From Fen-1308 sp035319125 (GTDB lineage: Bacteria; Nitrospirota; Thermodesulfovibrionia; Thermodesulfovibrionales; Dissulfurispiraceae), in NCBI GenBank assembly GCA_035319125.1, contig DATHDG010000044.1, forward strand, positions 1 through 64,000: a stretch of DNA of 64,000 nucleotides, in the 5' to 3' direction. The stretch's first letter is position 1; each line of letters begins with the position of its first letter. The notes under the pieces were generated by a model, which had not been told where the DNA came from, did not search any database, and saw only the letters and a list, made by a program, of their open reading frames with translations. The translations under genes were made by a program, and so were the position numbers. This document shows positions 26,201-33,348 of this stretch, in pieces.

Positions 26201-28049
26201 AAATGGATTTATTACAGCTGATGTCACTGCAATAAGCACAAAAGGATTAGTCACTGAAAAACTTATAGGATATAAAGCGAAGATATTAGAGAGATTAGAA
26301 AATACTCCTGCGATAGACGACCTCGTGAACCCTGATACATGGGATACCCGTAAAATGAATGAAGCCATACAGTCATACTGCCTCAAGATGAATAAGGCGT
26401 TTCCCATTCTTTTAGTCAAGCATAAAAATGGGCTGCATAGCATGACCAGAGATCAACGCCATCCATTTGTCAAGGATTTGTTCCTGATAGCTTACGATAG
26501 ATTGAGAATCAATAACAGGGATTTGCCGGAGCACATAGGCATACAATGGACTGAAGAAGGCAAACCATTTATTACAGGTGATGGCGGAATAGGCTTGTCA
26601 TGCAGCCATGATGACAGACTTTGCGCATGCTGTGTTGGACGTGGTTCCCAAGGTTGCGACATTGAGCCAATTGCACAACGCAGTCCAGAGGCGTGGAGAG
26701 ACTTGCTCGGAACTATAAGGGGAAAACTCTTTGACACCATATGTAATATTGACAAGTCGCAAGATATGGCAGGAAGCCGTATCTGGTGCGCTCTCGAAGC
26801 TCTCCGCAAAGCAACTAATATGAAAGAGCATGATCTGAAATATGAAGGTCAGGTCGACGATTGTATCATTTTCGGCGGCAGCGGAATTTCCATTCTGACA
26901 TTTCCGATTAAGTTACTCAGAGGCCATATGCGCATGGTGGCTGTAACCACTTCAGAGAATGCTACCTATCATGGCAAATCTAATCAAAACTATAACTTTA
27001 GTACAATTGCAGATTCCAAAAGCGGTTTCATTGACGGAGGACCCCAAGGTCAGCAAATGTTCACATCAAGGTTTCAGCTTGGGCTGAGAGACAATGCTGC
27101 AGTCGGAGGAGGAGTCTATTTTGCAAATTATTTTCACTGGATAGGCAAAATGAGAGAACAGGCATTGAAGCCAATTGGCAAATATATATCTGATGAATTT
27201 TCAAATGGGCACTTCATGGTCACAAATTACAGCAGAACAGACATATCAGGATTTGCCGCAAACCATGATATAATCGATGCTCGCATATGGATCGAAAAAA
27301 TGTTCGGATATGCTGACTCTTCATTTATTTTGCGCCTGCAATGGCGTAAGATCACGCACGATGGCATTATAGAGCCAATAGCAACCAGTAATCATCAGGT
27401 CTCTTGGATCAAAGTTATAGGTCACGGTATAGTAGAACCTGTTCCATGTCCTAAATATTTTAAGGATTTTCTGCTGAACAATAACATGCTGCCTATTGAA
27501 TACAATAGTGTAGCGGGAGATCAAGCTTACGATGATGTGAGTGTGCCGTCTGATGCACGGCTGGGAAAAGTCCTTTATCGCAATGATAACCCTGAACCTT
27601 CCGGTGATGTATCTAGAGGACTTTTCATTGATACGACCTTGGAACATTCCAATCTGGCGCAGAATGTTTATTTTTCTAATTACTTTACTTGGCAGGGACA
27701 GCTAAGGGACAAATATCTCTTTACTCTTTCTCCTGAACTTTATAGAACAATGAATAGAGATGGCCGGTTTACATGTATCAATGCAGAAGTGAAACACCTG
27801 CGCGAAGCTATGCCTTTTGACCGTATTTATGTTTCATTAAAATTGAAAAGACTGTATGAGAATGGCCTGGACCTGTATTTTGAGTATTTCAAAGTAATCA
27901 ATGAAAATGAAAAGATTAAATTGGCTTACGGCAATCACACGTTAGCTTGGACGCGTCTTGATGCTTCAGACCATTATGTTTTCCTAAACATCCCGGCTGC
28001 ATACTTGAAACTAATATTAGACACTGAAAAAAATCTATTGCCATTATAG
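20262..28049 (+). CDS. PilZ-linked iterative type I polyketide synthase with PPTase and two thioesterase domains
   Basis: This is a 2595-residue multidomain protein. PilZ (1-110) has both c-di-GMP motifs, RxxxR (R4-R8) and DxSxxG (D30-G35). The ketosynthase (about 115-560) has GACSSS with Cys325, HGTGT with His458 and GHTKAAS with His499. The acyltransferase (about 695-1010) has GQGSQ, GHSLGE with Ser804, and FHSRF with His908. One carrier domain has LNLDSIKAG (Ser1185). The ketoreductase (about 1480-1720) has TGGAKGI and YGFANE. The hotdog dehydratase (about 1740-2020) has DHCFKG with His1763. The phosphopantetheinyl transferase (about 2060-2250) has CDIEP with Asp2133 and WCALEALRK. Two hotdog thioesterase-like units follow (about 2262-2410 with GVYFANYFHWIGKMRE, and 2445-2575 with NVYFSNYFTWQGQLRD). 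The order KS-AT-ACP-KR-DH-PPTase is that of enediyne/polyene synthases, and the thioesterase motifs match the CalE7/DynE7 type. I infer an iterative polyene-type product. No enediyne accessory genes are near. The PilZ-synthase and thioesterase fusions are unusual. Confidence 0.9.
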   Translation: MDKRYSKRIPVSIEVHITWGDITYRAFITDVSENGLYVIAPSGEKEFASRDKSSVKVKFHPPFGRMMELLCKEVWSDNTAAGHSTQTIGFEIQNPPDEYKEFYKTSFFQIKKEMSHDAIAVIGMACYYPDAPDLRSFWENILSRRRAFRRIPDRRLPLSEYYDADPLAPDKTYANRAAVIDGFEFDWIKRGIPKTVVESSDIAHWLALEVAIRAMEDAGYSRGNTPSDRSGVILGNTLTGEHSRSQNMRLRWPYVKKTLIASAKKRQLAADVIEDIVSTMEVYYKSAFAPVTEDTLAGNLSNTIAGRICNYLDLHGGGYTVDGACSSSLIALATAANALSTGTLDLAVVGGVDISLDTFELVGFAKTNALTKKDMNVYDRNASGFIPGEGAGFVILKRLQNARAHGNYIYSILRGWGMSSDGKGGMTAPKAQTQALAIRRAYGKAGYGLDDIDFIEGHGTGTVAGDRAELEGIADAIGYENTEDLRSCGITSLKSLIGHTKAASGIGGFIKAVMAVNRRVIPPTAGFHEPNAVFEEKARRIYAVTQGEIRRPDGIIRAGVSGMGFGGINVHVTIESDGKPAEHLKPSIGERELFASYQGTELFIMSSDSHAGILDRIRDVKNMATGISTGEMADLSKYLTQDVSSDKAFRVACVSETPERLAECLDSLDHMLMSQNIPPDKAVSSPMQDIWIGNHVTRNRLGFLFPGQGSQQLNMGWRLVERYKWARDLAAKADLWLSEDGYDTISNFIYRPLDRARDNKQISEWMSLLSESKIAQPAICLNSLLWIRYLEHLGVKPYVAGGHSLGELTAFNAAGSFDDRTLLRLAAFRGNVTSAENSKAGAMAVFACGREKMEGLLNDIEGYAVLANINSTMQTVISGERSAIEKAVQAASLMDIKTKYLPVSNAFHSRFMVGAADKIKQNAPVSGALDNIDIKLLSSIDGKEIHRGTDLRTHFAKQVTSQVDFVSLVSNIKNQCDLMVEVGPGHVLSGLVDSIEGTHGIRCFPLEAKPGDDRSLNMFLACYFTHGGNINWQALFENRMIRPFIPASSRVFIDNPCERSLDLLDEQNVNDLSGVNDRTIHDSGTILDDAAGLFSRQQIDYIRRLIQEESKSGYGLKAVKYVEPAIEALPSVTNQSYELIGKSSKPDTYKQDPDAILNLASEITGFPANTISLDHRLLDNLNLDSIKAGIFVAKAAKLYGAERLSDPTALANSTLRNIYEIIITQNASAQNMAVQTEHATVMQTMDHPESDARNNWVRNFKITYERQNLSSPYTFEEILTTAGIENRKIMIVGDTDDDMCMKLKSLLLQVNIVANAIDYSDINRKLRDYEETDYFLFVLPRDRNSSLLTGKEAHDMAARMHCIGTVITALKVRPAKPTYVIAQFGNGDFFAYDPKVSLEAKGSTAFLCSLHLENPSEKIRVLEFSNYSDAGSILQKITEELHADDVFSMTSYDSEFNRTVPKMELIRSDSFKDRNIEWSRDDVVLVTGGAKGITAECALAFAQATGVKLALAGSTVMIDENAEIQNILRRHRENGTTYRYYACDISDRTGVKDLIRRIEKDLGRITGVIHGAAINKPRRVEQISLADALDEIAPKLMGAINICECLNNNPPKLFIGFGSIIGVTGMAGNAWYGFANEVLNLVLQQFASSSTVTDVITCAFSIWNEVGMGARMGSMSFLSGMGIQPIPREKGIDSFMKLAVSKTEEIQIVVSSRMGTLNTIEKPVFSKPHCSRFLEQVLFYEKGVEIESKVLLTLDKDPYLLDHCFKGTYLFPTVFGIEAMAQAVAAVTGRTSLNNFYMENILLSYPITVEPGNATEIRIRALVEDASTGNNVIRIKAGITVDQTDFSKNHFEAIFVLDGNHELEQISYKVPETKLDIVPAEDLYGHMLFQGKLFQRIKSIYSMSEDRCAFQSEMKSGNAASNSDEYLTIDPYYKDTLLQSAQIILPDVVALPVEIERWEGDHKEHINGFYNIFVDSLLRENGFITADVTAISTKGLVTEKLIGYKAKILERLENTPAIDDLVNPDTWDTRKMNEAIQSYCLKMNKAFPILLVKHKNGLHSMTRDQRHPFVKDLFLIAYDRLRINNRDLPEHIGIQWTEEGKPFITGDGGIGLSCSHDDRLCACCVGRGSQGCDIEPIAQRSPEAWRDLLGTIRGKLFDTICNIDKSQDMAGSRIWCALEALRKATNMKEHDLKYEGQVDDCIIFGGSGISILTFPIKLLRGHMRMVAVTTSENATYHGKSNQNYNFSTIADSKSGFIDGGPQGQQMFTSRFQLGLRDNAAVGGGVYFANYFHWIGKMREQALKPIGKYISDEFSNGHFMVTNYSRTDISGFAANHDIIDARIWIEKMFGYADSSFILRLQWRKITHDGIIEPIATSNHQVSWIKVIGHGIVEPVPCPKYFKDFLLNNNMLPIEYNSVAGDQAYDDVSVPSDARLGKVLYRNDNPEPSGDVSRGLFIDTTLEHSNLAQNVYFSNYFTWQGQLRDKYLFTLSPELYRTMNRDGRFTCINAEVKHLREAMPFDRIYVSLKLKRLYENGLDLYFEYFKVINENEKIKLAYGNHTLAWTRLDASDHYVFLNIPAAYLKLILDTEKNLLPL

Positions 28050-28086
28050 ATTGCAACAGCATCTCTTATATGCCCCATGCAAATCG

Positions 28087-28713
28087 TCATCTAAACACAC
28101 CTGCAAATGGATTATCCTTCTTTTCCCTTCCTATTGTGGATGAAGGTCCGTGCCCGCAAAGAATCTTAGTATCTCCCGGCAGGGACAGCAATCTGCGAAG
28201 CGACTTGCCCATCATTTTCTCATCTCCGCCCGGCAGATCCGTCCTGCCGATCGAACCTGCGAACAGTGTGTCGCCTGTTACAGCAATTCCCTCACCATAG
28301 AGTGTGATTCCGCCAGGACTATGGCCGGGTGTCCGCAAGACCGCAAATTTTAAATTACCAATGCTTACACTGTCTTCCTCATCCACAAAGACGTCTGGTT
28401 CGGGCTGCTGATCAAACTCTAATCCGAAATAATGCGCCATTTCAGCAGCTGAGTTATATACATGCAGTTCGCTTTCATTTATCACTATCTTTGCGTCCGT
28501 ATCCTTCCTAATATCCCCGACAGCGCCAACATGGTCAAAGTGTCCATGCGTGCAGATTATATATTCGACCTTCAAATTCAGCTTTCTGACGGCATCCATG
28601 ATCATGTCAGGTTCATCGCCGGGATCAATTACCATGGCTCTGCCTGTTTGATCATCTCCAACAATATGACAGTTCACTTGCAAAGGTCCGACAACAACTG
28701 TCCTTATTATCAT
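28087..28713 (-). CDS. MBL-fold hydrolase (glyoxalase II-like)
   Basis: The 208-residue protein carries the metallo-beta-lactamase motif CTHGHFDHVGA, then a metal histidine in 'LRTPGHSPGG', an aspartate in GDTLFAGSIGRTDLPGG, and a final histidine in 'LCGHGP'. This fits small hydroxyacylglutathione hydrolase-like enzymes. The thiol ester substrate is not known, and the family includes many non-glyoxalase members. It is convergent with the megasynthase gene (37 bases between stops) and upstream of nothing obvious in an operon. A possible link to thioester chemistry of the synthase is speculation. Confidence 0.9.
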   Translation of the reverse strand: MIIRTVVVGPLQVNCHIVGDDQTGRAMVIDPGDEPDMIMDAVRKLNLKVEYIICTHGHFDHVGAVGDIRKDTDAKIVINESELHVYNSAAEMAHYFGLEFDQQPEPDVFVDEEDSVSIGNLKFAVLRTPGHSPGGITLYGEGIAVTGDTLFAGSIGRTDLPGGDEKMMGKSLRRLLSLPGDTKILCGHGPSSTIGREKKDNPFAGVFR

Positions 28714-28750
28714 AAATCACCTCCAAATGCAAATAATAAACTTAGTAAAG

Positions 28751-30343
28751 CTATATTCTCTTGCTGATCTTTTCCCTGATCTTTCTTATCAGATATCCCA
28801 TCTCTTCACTCCTGAATAAAGAAGCAACAACAAAATATATCCCCAGACAACCAATAATTACAACTGTGAGCATGATCGCCTTTTTTCCAGAATTACCACT
28901 CATTGTCCATAATTCACCTCTCGTGGCAAACCATCCGCAAATTCCCATCGCACCTGCCGAAATGCACGTTTTAAAAAAAGAGGAGATAATTCGTTTGGTA
29001 CCTACGCCGCCAAGTTTCATTCTCAGGAAATAGAAGAGCAATATGAAATTGAACATGGCCGCGATCGAGTTAGCAAAGGCAAGCCCGTTATATTGGAGCG
29101 GGCCCATAAGCCCTACACTGCAGAGGATGTTGAGCAGCACGCCGCATACCATAATTTTAAAAGGGGTTCTTGTATCCTGCATCGAATAAAAAGTAGCATT
29201 CAGCGTTCTCACTCCCACTATTGCCCAAATGCCGACAGAATAAAATACCAAGGCATCCGCTGTACCAGTGGTCGCAGCGCGGCCGAATTCACCATGCTGA
29301 AAAAGTGTGCTGACTATCGGCACCCTCAACGCAATAAGTCCGATCATAGCCGGTACGGTTATGAAAAAAAGCAACCTCAATGCAAAAGAAAAATCTTCTT
29401 TCAGCGCGCCGAACTGCTTTCTGGCTGCATGTTCTGATAACGTCGGCAAAACAGCCATTCCCATCGCCACGCCGAAAATGCCGATGGGGAACTGAATAAG
29501 TCTCATGCTGTAGTAGAGGTAACTTATACTGCCTTCAGCAAGATAAGATGCCAAGATTGTGCTGATAAAAATATTGATCTGACTGACTGCAAGCACCGCC
29601 GTCATCGGCAGGATTAAAGATCCTATGCGTTTAAGTCCGGGGTGCAAACCCTCGTATTTTGGCAATAGCGCATTATTGGATCGTGAAAATGAAAAGCCGT
29701 TTTTAAAGAATGATGGCAGCTGGAAAAGTAATTGCACCAGTCCACCCGCAGTTACGCCGATAGCCGCTGCAATTACTGGATTGGCAAATTGCACTGCAAG
29801 ACCGACTATGCAAGCAATAGTCACAACATTAAGTACGGCTGGAGCCAGCGCAGGCACAAAGAAAACGCCTCTGGTATTTAAAGCGCCCATCACTACGGAC
29901 GCAAGGCTGATGAAAAACAGAAAAGGGAACATAATGCGAGTAAGAAGGACAGCCGAAGCAAACTTTTCTGAACCGGCATCCCATCCGATAGCTATTAACT
30001 TTACTATGTATGGCGCAAGTGCAATACCGGCAATACAGATTACACCGACCACAATAAATAAGAAAACGAATGTCGTACGAACAAGTCTATTGGCCTCCTC
30101 ATCGCCCTGTTTGGTCTGGTACTCTGTTAACACAGGAACAAACGCAGAAGACATCGAACCTTCGGCGAAAAGCTCTCTCAGTAAGTTCGGGATACGAAAA
30201 GCCACAAAAAAGACATCCGACGTGCCTGTCGCTCCAAAAAATCGCGCCAAAATCATGTCCCTGATAAATCCAAGCACACGGCTGATAAAAGTGGCAGCCG
30301 ACATTACACCTGCTGCGCGTGCTATCTTCCCTCTTGAACTCAC
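28751..30343 (-). CDS. murJ: Lipid II flippase MurJ
   Basis: It is a 530-residue integral membrane protein with about 14 hydrophobic segments. The N-terminus carries the conserved MurJ pattern 'VMSAATFISRVLGFIRDMI' and 'FRIPNLLRELFAEGSMS', and 'AFVPVLTEY' follows. MurJ flips the peptidoglycan precursor lipid II across the inner membrane. The start overlaps the stop of the upstream dedA gene by four bases (ATGA), so they are cotranscribed. Length and motifs are ordinary. Confidence 0.95.
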   Translation of the reverse strand: MSSRGKIARAAGVMSAATFISRVLGFIRDMILARFFGATGTSDVFFVAFRIPNLLRELFAEGSMSSAFVPVLTEYQTKQGDEEANRLVRTTFVFLFIVVGVICIAGIALAPYIVKLIAIGWDAGSEKFASAVLLTRIMFPFLFFISLASVVMGALNTRGVFFVPALAPAVLNVVTIACIVGLAVQFANPVIAAAIGVTAGGLVQLLFQLPSFFKNGFSFSRSNNALLPKYEGLHPGLKRIGSLILPMTAVLAVSQINIFISTILASYLAEGSISYLYYSMRLIQFPIGIFGVAMGMAVLPTLSEHAARKQFGALKEDFSFALRLLFFITVPAMIGLIALRVPIVSTLFQHGEFGRAATTGTADALVFYSVGIWAIVGVRTLNATFYSMQDTRTPFKIMVCGVLLNILCSVGLMGPLQYNGLAFANSIAAMFNFILLFYFLRMKLGGVGTKRIISSFFKTCISAGAMGICGWFATRGELWTMSGNSGKKAIMLTVVIIGCLGIYFVVASLFRSEEMGYLIRKIREKISKRI

Positions 30344-30993
30344 GCCTTGTTGCCCTTTCGGTGGCGGAGAAATTCAACGATGCTCGGCATAACCGATATT
30401 ATGATAATAGCGAAAATTACCAGGGTAAGATGATTTTTTACGACCGGGATGTTTCCGAAGAAATACCCACCTAACAGAAAGGCCGTTATCCATGCGATGC
30501 AGCCAATGAGGTTGTACGCCATAAAGCGCCGGTAATCCATCCTTCCAACCCCGGCGACGAAAGGCGCAAAAGTCCTGATTATAGGCAAAAAGCGTGCAAT
30601 TACCATCGTCTTGCCGCCATGCTTCTCATAAAATGCATGCGTTCGTTCCAGATACTCTTTTTTTAGAAAACGCATATCGGTTTCAAAAACCTTCGGCCCC
30701 ACGATACGACCGATATGATAGTTGACCACATTGCCTACAGTTGCAGCGATACAAAGCAACGCATATATAGCCACAAAGTCGATGTCTCCACGCGCAGCAA
30801 AAGCACCTATCACAAACAACAGTGAATCTCCAGGAAGAATAGGCGTCACGACCAATCCTGTTTCGCAAAAAATGACCAGAAATAGGATTAAATATGTATA
30901 TCCTCCGAATTGCTGAAGTATGGTACTTAGATGCTTATCAATATGCATAAAGAGGTCGATAATTGAGGCGAGCAGTTCCATTAAGTTCTCCAA
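30340..30993 (-). CDS. DedA-family membrane protein
   Basis: This 217-residue protein has the DedA (SNARE-associated) core: 'FCETGLVVTPILPGDSLLF', 'NYHIGRIVGPKVF', 'FLPIIRTFAPFVAGVGRMDY' and 'AWITAFLLGGYFFG'. DedA proteins are needed for membrane homeostasis and some recycle undecaprenyl phosphate, which fits its coupling to murJ by a four-base overlap. The acidic and arginine residues typical of the family are visible. The start lies divergent to the polyferredoxin gene, and the two promoters must share about 100 bases. Confidence 0.93.
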   Translation of the reverse strand: MENLMELLASIIDLFMHIDKHLSTILQQFGGYTYLILFLVIFCETGLVVTPILPGDSLLFVIGAFAARGDIDFVAIYALLCIAATVGNVVNYHIGRIVGPKVFETDMRFLKKEYLERTHAFYEKHGGKTMVIARFLPIIRTFAPFVAGVGRMDYRRFMAYNLIGCIAWITAFLLGGYFFGNIPVVKNHLTLVIFAIIIISVMPSIVEFLRHRKGNKA

Positions 30994-31093
30994 ATGTATA
31001 GAATCTGTAATTATAGCGGAAATGAAACGACAATGTCGTTCTCTATGTGATAAGATGAGGCTTAAGGAGCGGCATTGTTCCGTCGAAAATCAA

Positions 31094-32473
31094 ATGGCAT
31101 ACCTAAAGAAATTAAAAGCAGCCTTAAGCGTACTTTTCAATTATAAAGAGTTAGAAAGGATGGATCTTTTCACTGCCTTTCCGGCTGTCAGAAAGTTCTT
31201 TCTCGACCGCCGCAATCTCTTGCGGGTGCGCTCCGCGGGGGATATCGCATTTACCATCATAATCATAATGGGACTGTTCGGCCCTCAAGAGGCCAACAGA
31301 AATATCTCGCTATTTCTTGCGTGGGGGATATGGTGGACCAGTGTGGTGCTGAGCTGGTTTATTGTAGGCAAGTTCTGGTGCGGACTCTGCCCTTTTCCAG
31401 GCATCGGACGCCTTCTTCAAAAGATCGGCCTAAGCCTGAACCTGGAGCCATCTCCGTTAGTCAGAAAATACGGCATTCATGTTTCCGTATTCCTTTTTGC
31501 AGCAATCATCTGGTCTGAATCAGTAACCGAAATGAAGAGCTGGCCCATGGGCACGGCATTGCTGCTTTTAAGCATACTTGCCGGTGCAACAATCCTTGGA
31601 GCGATTTACAAGGGACAGGCGTGGTGCCGTCATCTTTGTCCGCTTGGTAAGATCATAGGGACAGCCGCCACAATCTCGATGCTTGAACTGCGGCCAGACC
31701 ACAACAAATGCAGGTCCTGCAAAACCTTCACATGCAAGAAGGGAGTTGACAACGCTCCGGGCTGTCCTGTGTACCTTGGTGCATTTAACATCCGAAACAA
31801 CATAGAATGCCTGATGTGCGGCCGCTGCGTATACTTGTGCGACAAAGACTCGCCACGCCTTAGGCTCAGAAATCCTTTCGTAGAACTCATACTCAACAAG
31901 GGGCGCTATATCACATGCTCGTATATCATACCGTTTCTTATGGGCTCGCAACTGGCGCGTTTTGCGCAGCACACCTCATGGTATGAAAGGCTGGAAGCGG
32001 CTCTCTTTGCATCCAACGCTGCCGCGTTCTCATTGCTGCTGGTTCTTGGATTCGCACTCTTCGTCGTGATACAAAAATCTGGTGCGCGGATATTCGGGAT
32101 TACCGAAGACCCCTCGTTCGGCAAATTCTCTCCGCTTGTACCAGTATTGGTGCCCTTCGCTTTCACCGGAGAGCTCGTCTACCGGATGGACTATTTCCTG
32201 TCGAACATAGGAGACATGATCCCAACTTTCGGGCGGCAATTCGGCCTTGATCTCGATAGCCTCTACTTCGCAGTGCCAAAACCCGTACTTTATTGGACGG
32301 GCATGGTGACACTTGCTTTAGGGGCAGTTTCTGCAGCCTACGTGCTTTATATATTCAACTCACGGGATTTTGAAGGGGCAATAGAAAAAAAGAGATACTA
32401 CATGCTCAATGCTTTAGTCTTGATGATTTTTGCCATATATATCGTCTTATTCAGCGGTTATACTGCTAGATAG
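31094..32473 (+). CDS. Membrane 4Fe-4S polyferredoxin (NapH/CcoG-like)
   Basis: The protein has several transmembrane segments with cysteine motifs between them. KFWCGLCPFPG and AWCRHLCPLG are the paired CxxxCP signatures typical of NapH-like proteins. A cytoplasmic cluster region follows (CRSCKTFTCKK, then GCPVYLG, and 'CLMCGRCVYLCDKD'). It probably moves electrons between the quinone pool or a soluble donor and an unknown partner. The C-terminal quarter adds more hydrophobic helices. The start is uncertain: ATG 31094 is chosen because earlier ATGs (31022, 31055) run into the divergent dedA leader; none has a strong ribosome site. Its end overlaps prmC by 16 bases. Confidence 0.78.
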   Translation: MAYLKKLKAALSVLFNYKELERMDLFTAFPAVRKFFLDRRNLLRVRSAGDIAFTIIIIMGLFGPQEANRNISLFLAWGIWWTSVVLSWFIVGKFWCGLCPFPGIGRLLQKIGLSLNLEPSPLVRKYGIHVSVFLFAAIIWSESVTEMKSWPMGTALLLLSILAGATILGAIYKGQAWCRHLCPLGKIIGTAATISMLELRPDHNKCRSCKTFTCKKGVDNAPGCPVYLGAFNIRNNIECLMCGRCVYLCDKDSPRLRLRNPFVELILNKGRYITCSYIIPFLMGSQLARFAQHTSWYERLEAALFASNAAAFSLLLVLGFALFVVIQKSGARIFGITEDPSFGKFSPLVPVLVPFAFTGELVYRMDYFLSNIGDMIPTFGRQFGLDLDSLYFAVPKPVLYWTGMVTLALGAVSAAYVLYIFNSRDFEGAIEKKRYYMLNALVLMIFAIYIVLFSGYTAR

Positions 32474-33348
32474 AAACGTCCAACTAATATCCTGTCGATT
32501 CCAGCATAATCTTTAACAAAGCGGATATCTCTGAAACCATGCCGGGCAGCTATTTGCCGAATATCGTCTGCCTGGCCGAGTCCGATCTCAAGAATGATGA
32601 CACCGTTGTCTTTGAGATGGTGCGGAGCTTGTTTCAATATACGTCGATAAAAAGTCAGACCGTCCTCACCACCATCCAGTGCAGCAACAGGCTCAAACGA
32701 TATCTCTCTCTGAAGCCGCTGGATGTCGTCTCTTCTGATGTACGGAGGATTCGACACTATGCAATAGAAACGGGCATCCGGTCTTATTGAGGCGAAAAGG
32801 TCTCCTTCGATAAAGTTGACGTTCAGAATTCCGTTATACGCTGCATTTTTTCGCGCATATGGAAGTGCAATCGCGGACTTGTCCACACCGTAGATATCTG
32901 CGCCTGCATATTCCTTCGCAAGAGCCAAGGCGATGCAGCCGCTGCCGGTACAGAGGTCAAGTATGGTTGGTTTCATATGTAGGGGCGTATTGCTATACGC
33001 CCCTACAGAAAAATCATGCCGCGTCCCTATAATTTTTATTGCCTCTTCAACCAACAACTCCGTTTCCGGCCGCGGAATAAGCACGCCTTTGCCGACATGG
33101 ATTTTCAGACCCCAGAATTCAACATGACCGATTATATACTGCAGCGGTTCACCAAGAACCCTTCTAGCCGCAAGAGAGTCAATCTTATCGCACTCGGCCT
33201 TGCTGATATCGGGCGGTGAGGAATGAAGACTGGTTTTGCTTATATGGAGAATTTCGGTAAGGAGGAGAGCCGCTTCCCTGGCCGCATCATCTATGCCTTC
33301 TCTTTCGAAAAGGCTTGCCAGTTCCTTCAGCTTCTCTAAGGCGGTCAC
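32458..33348 (-). CDS. prmC: Release factor glutamine methyltransferase PrmC
   Basis: The protein has an N-terminal helical domain and a SAM-binding domain with 'ILDLCTGSGCIALALA' and the catalytic NPPYI motif. It methylates the GGQ glutamine of release factors RF1 and RF2. The start is GTG 33348, overlapping the TGA of prfA by four bases (GTGA), so translation is coupled to its own substrate's gene. Also present is 'LIPRPETE', typical of PrmC. Length 296 is normal. Confidence 0.95.
   Translation of the reverse strand: MTALEKLKELASLFEREGIDDAAREAALLLTEILHISKTSLHSSPPDISKAECDKIDSLAARRVLGEPLQYIIGHVEFWGLKIHVGKGVLIPRPETELLVEEAIKIIGTRHDFSVGAYSNTPLHMKPTILDLCTGSGCIALALAKEYAGADIYGVDKSAIALPYARKNAAYNGILNVNFIEGDLFASIRPDARFYCIVSNPPYIRRDDIQRLQREISFEPVAALDGGEDGLTFYRRILKQAPHHLKDNGVIILEIGLGQADDIRQIAARHGFRDIRFVKDYAGIDRILVGRFYLAV

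Noticed and set aside
18070..28049. tRNA-Ser as an attachment site for a polyketide island
   Set aside because: The 3' end of the tRNA faces away from the synthase genes, no integrase is present and I found no repeat of the tRNA end beyond 28 kb.
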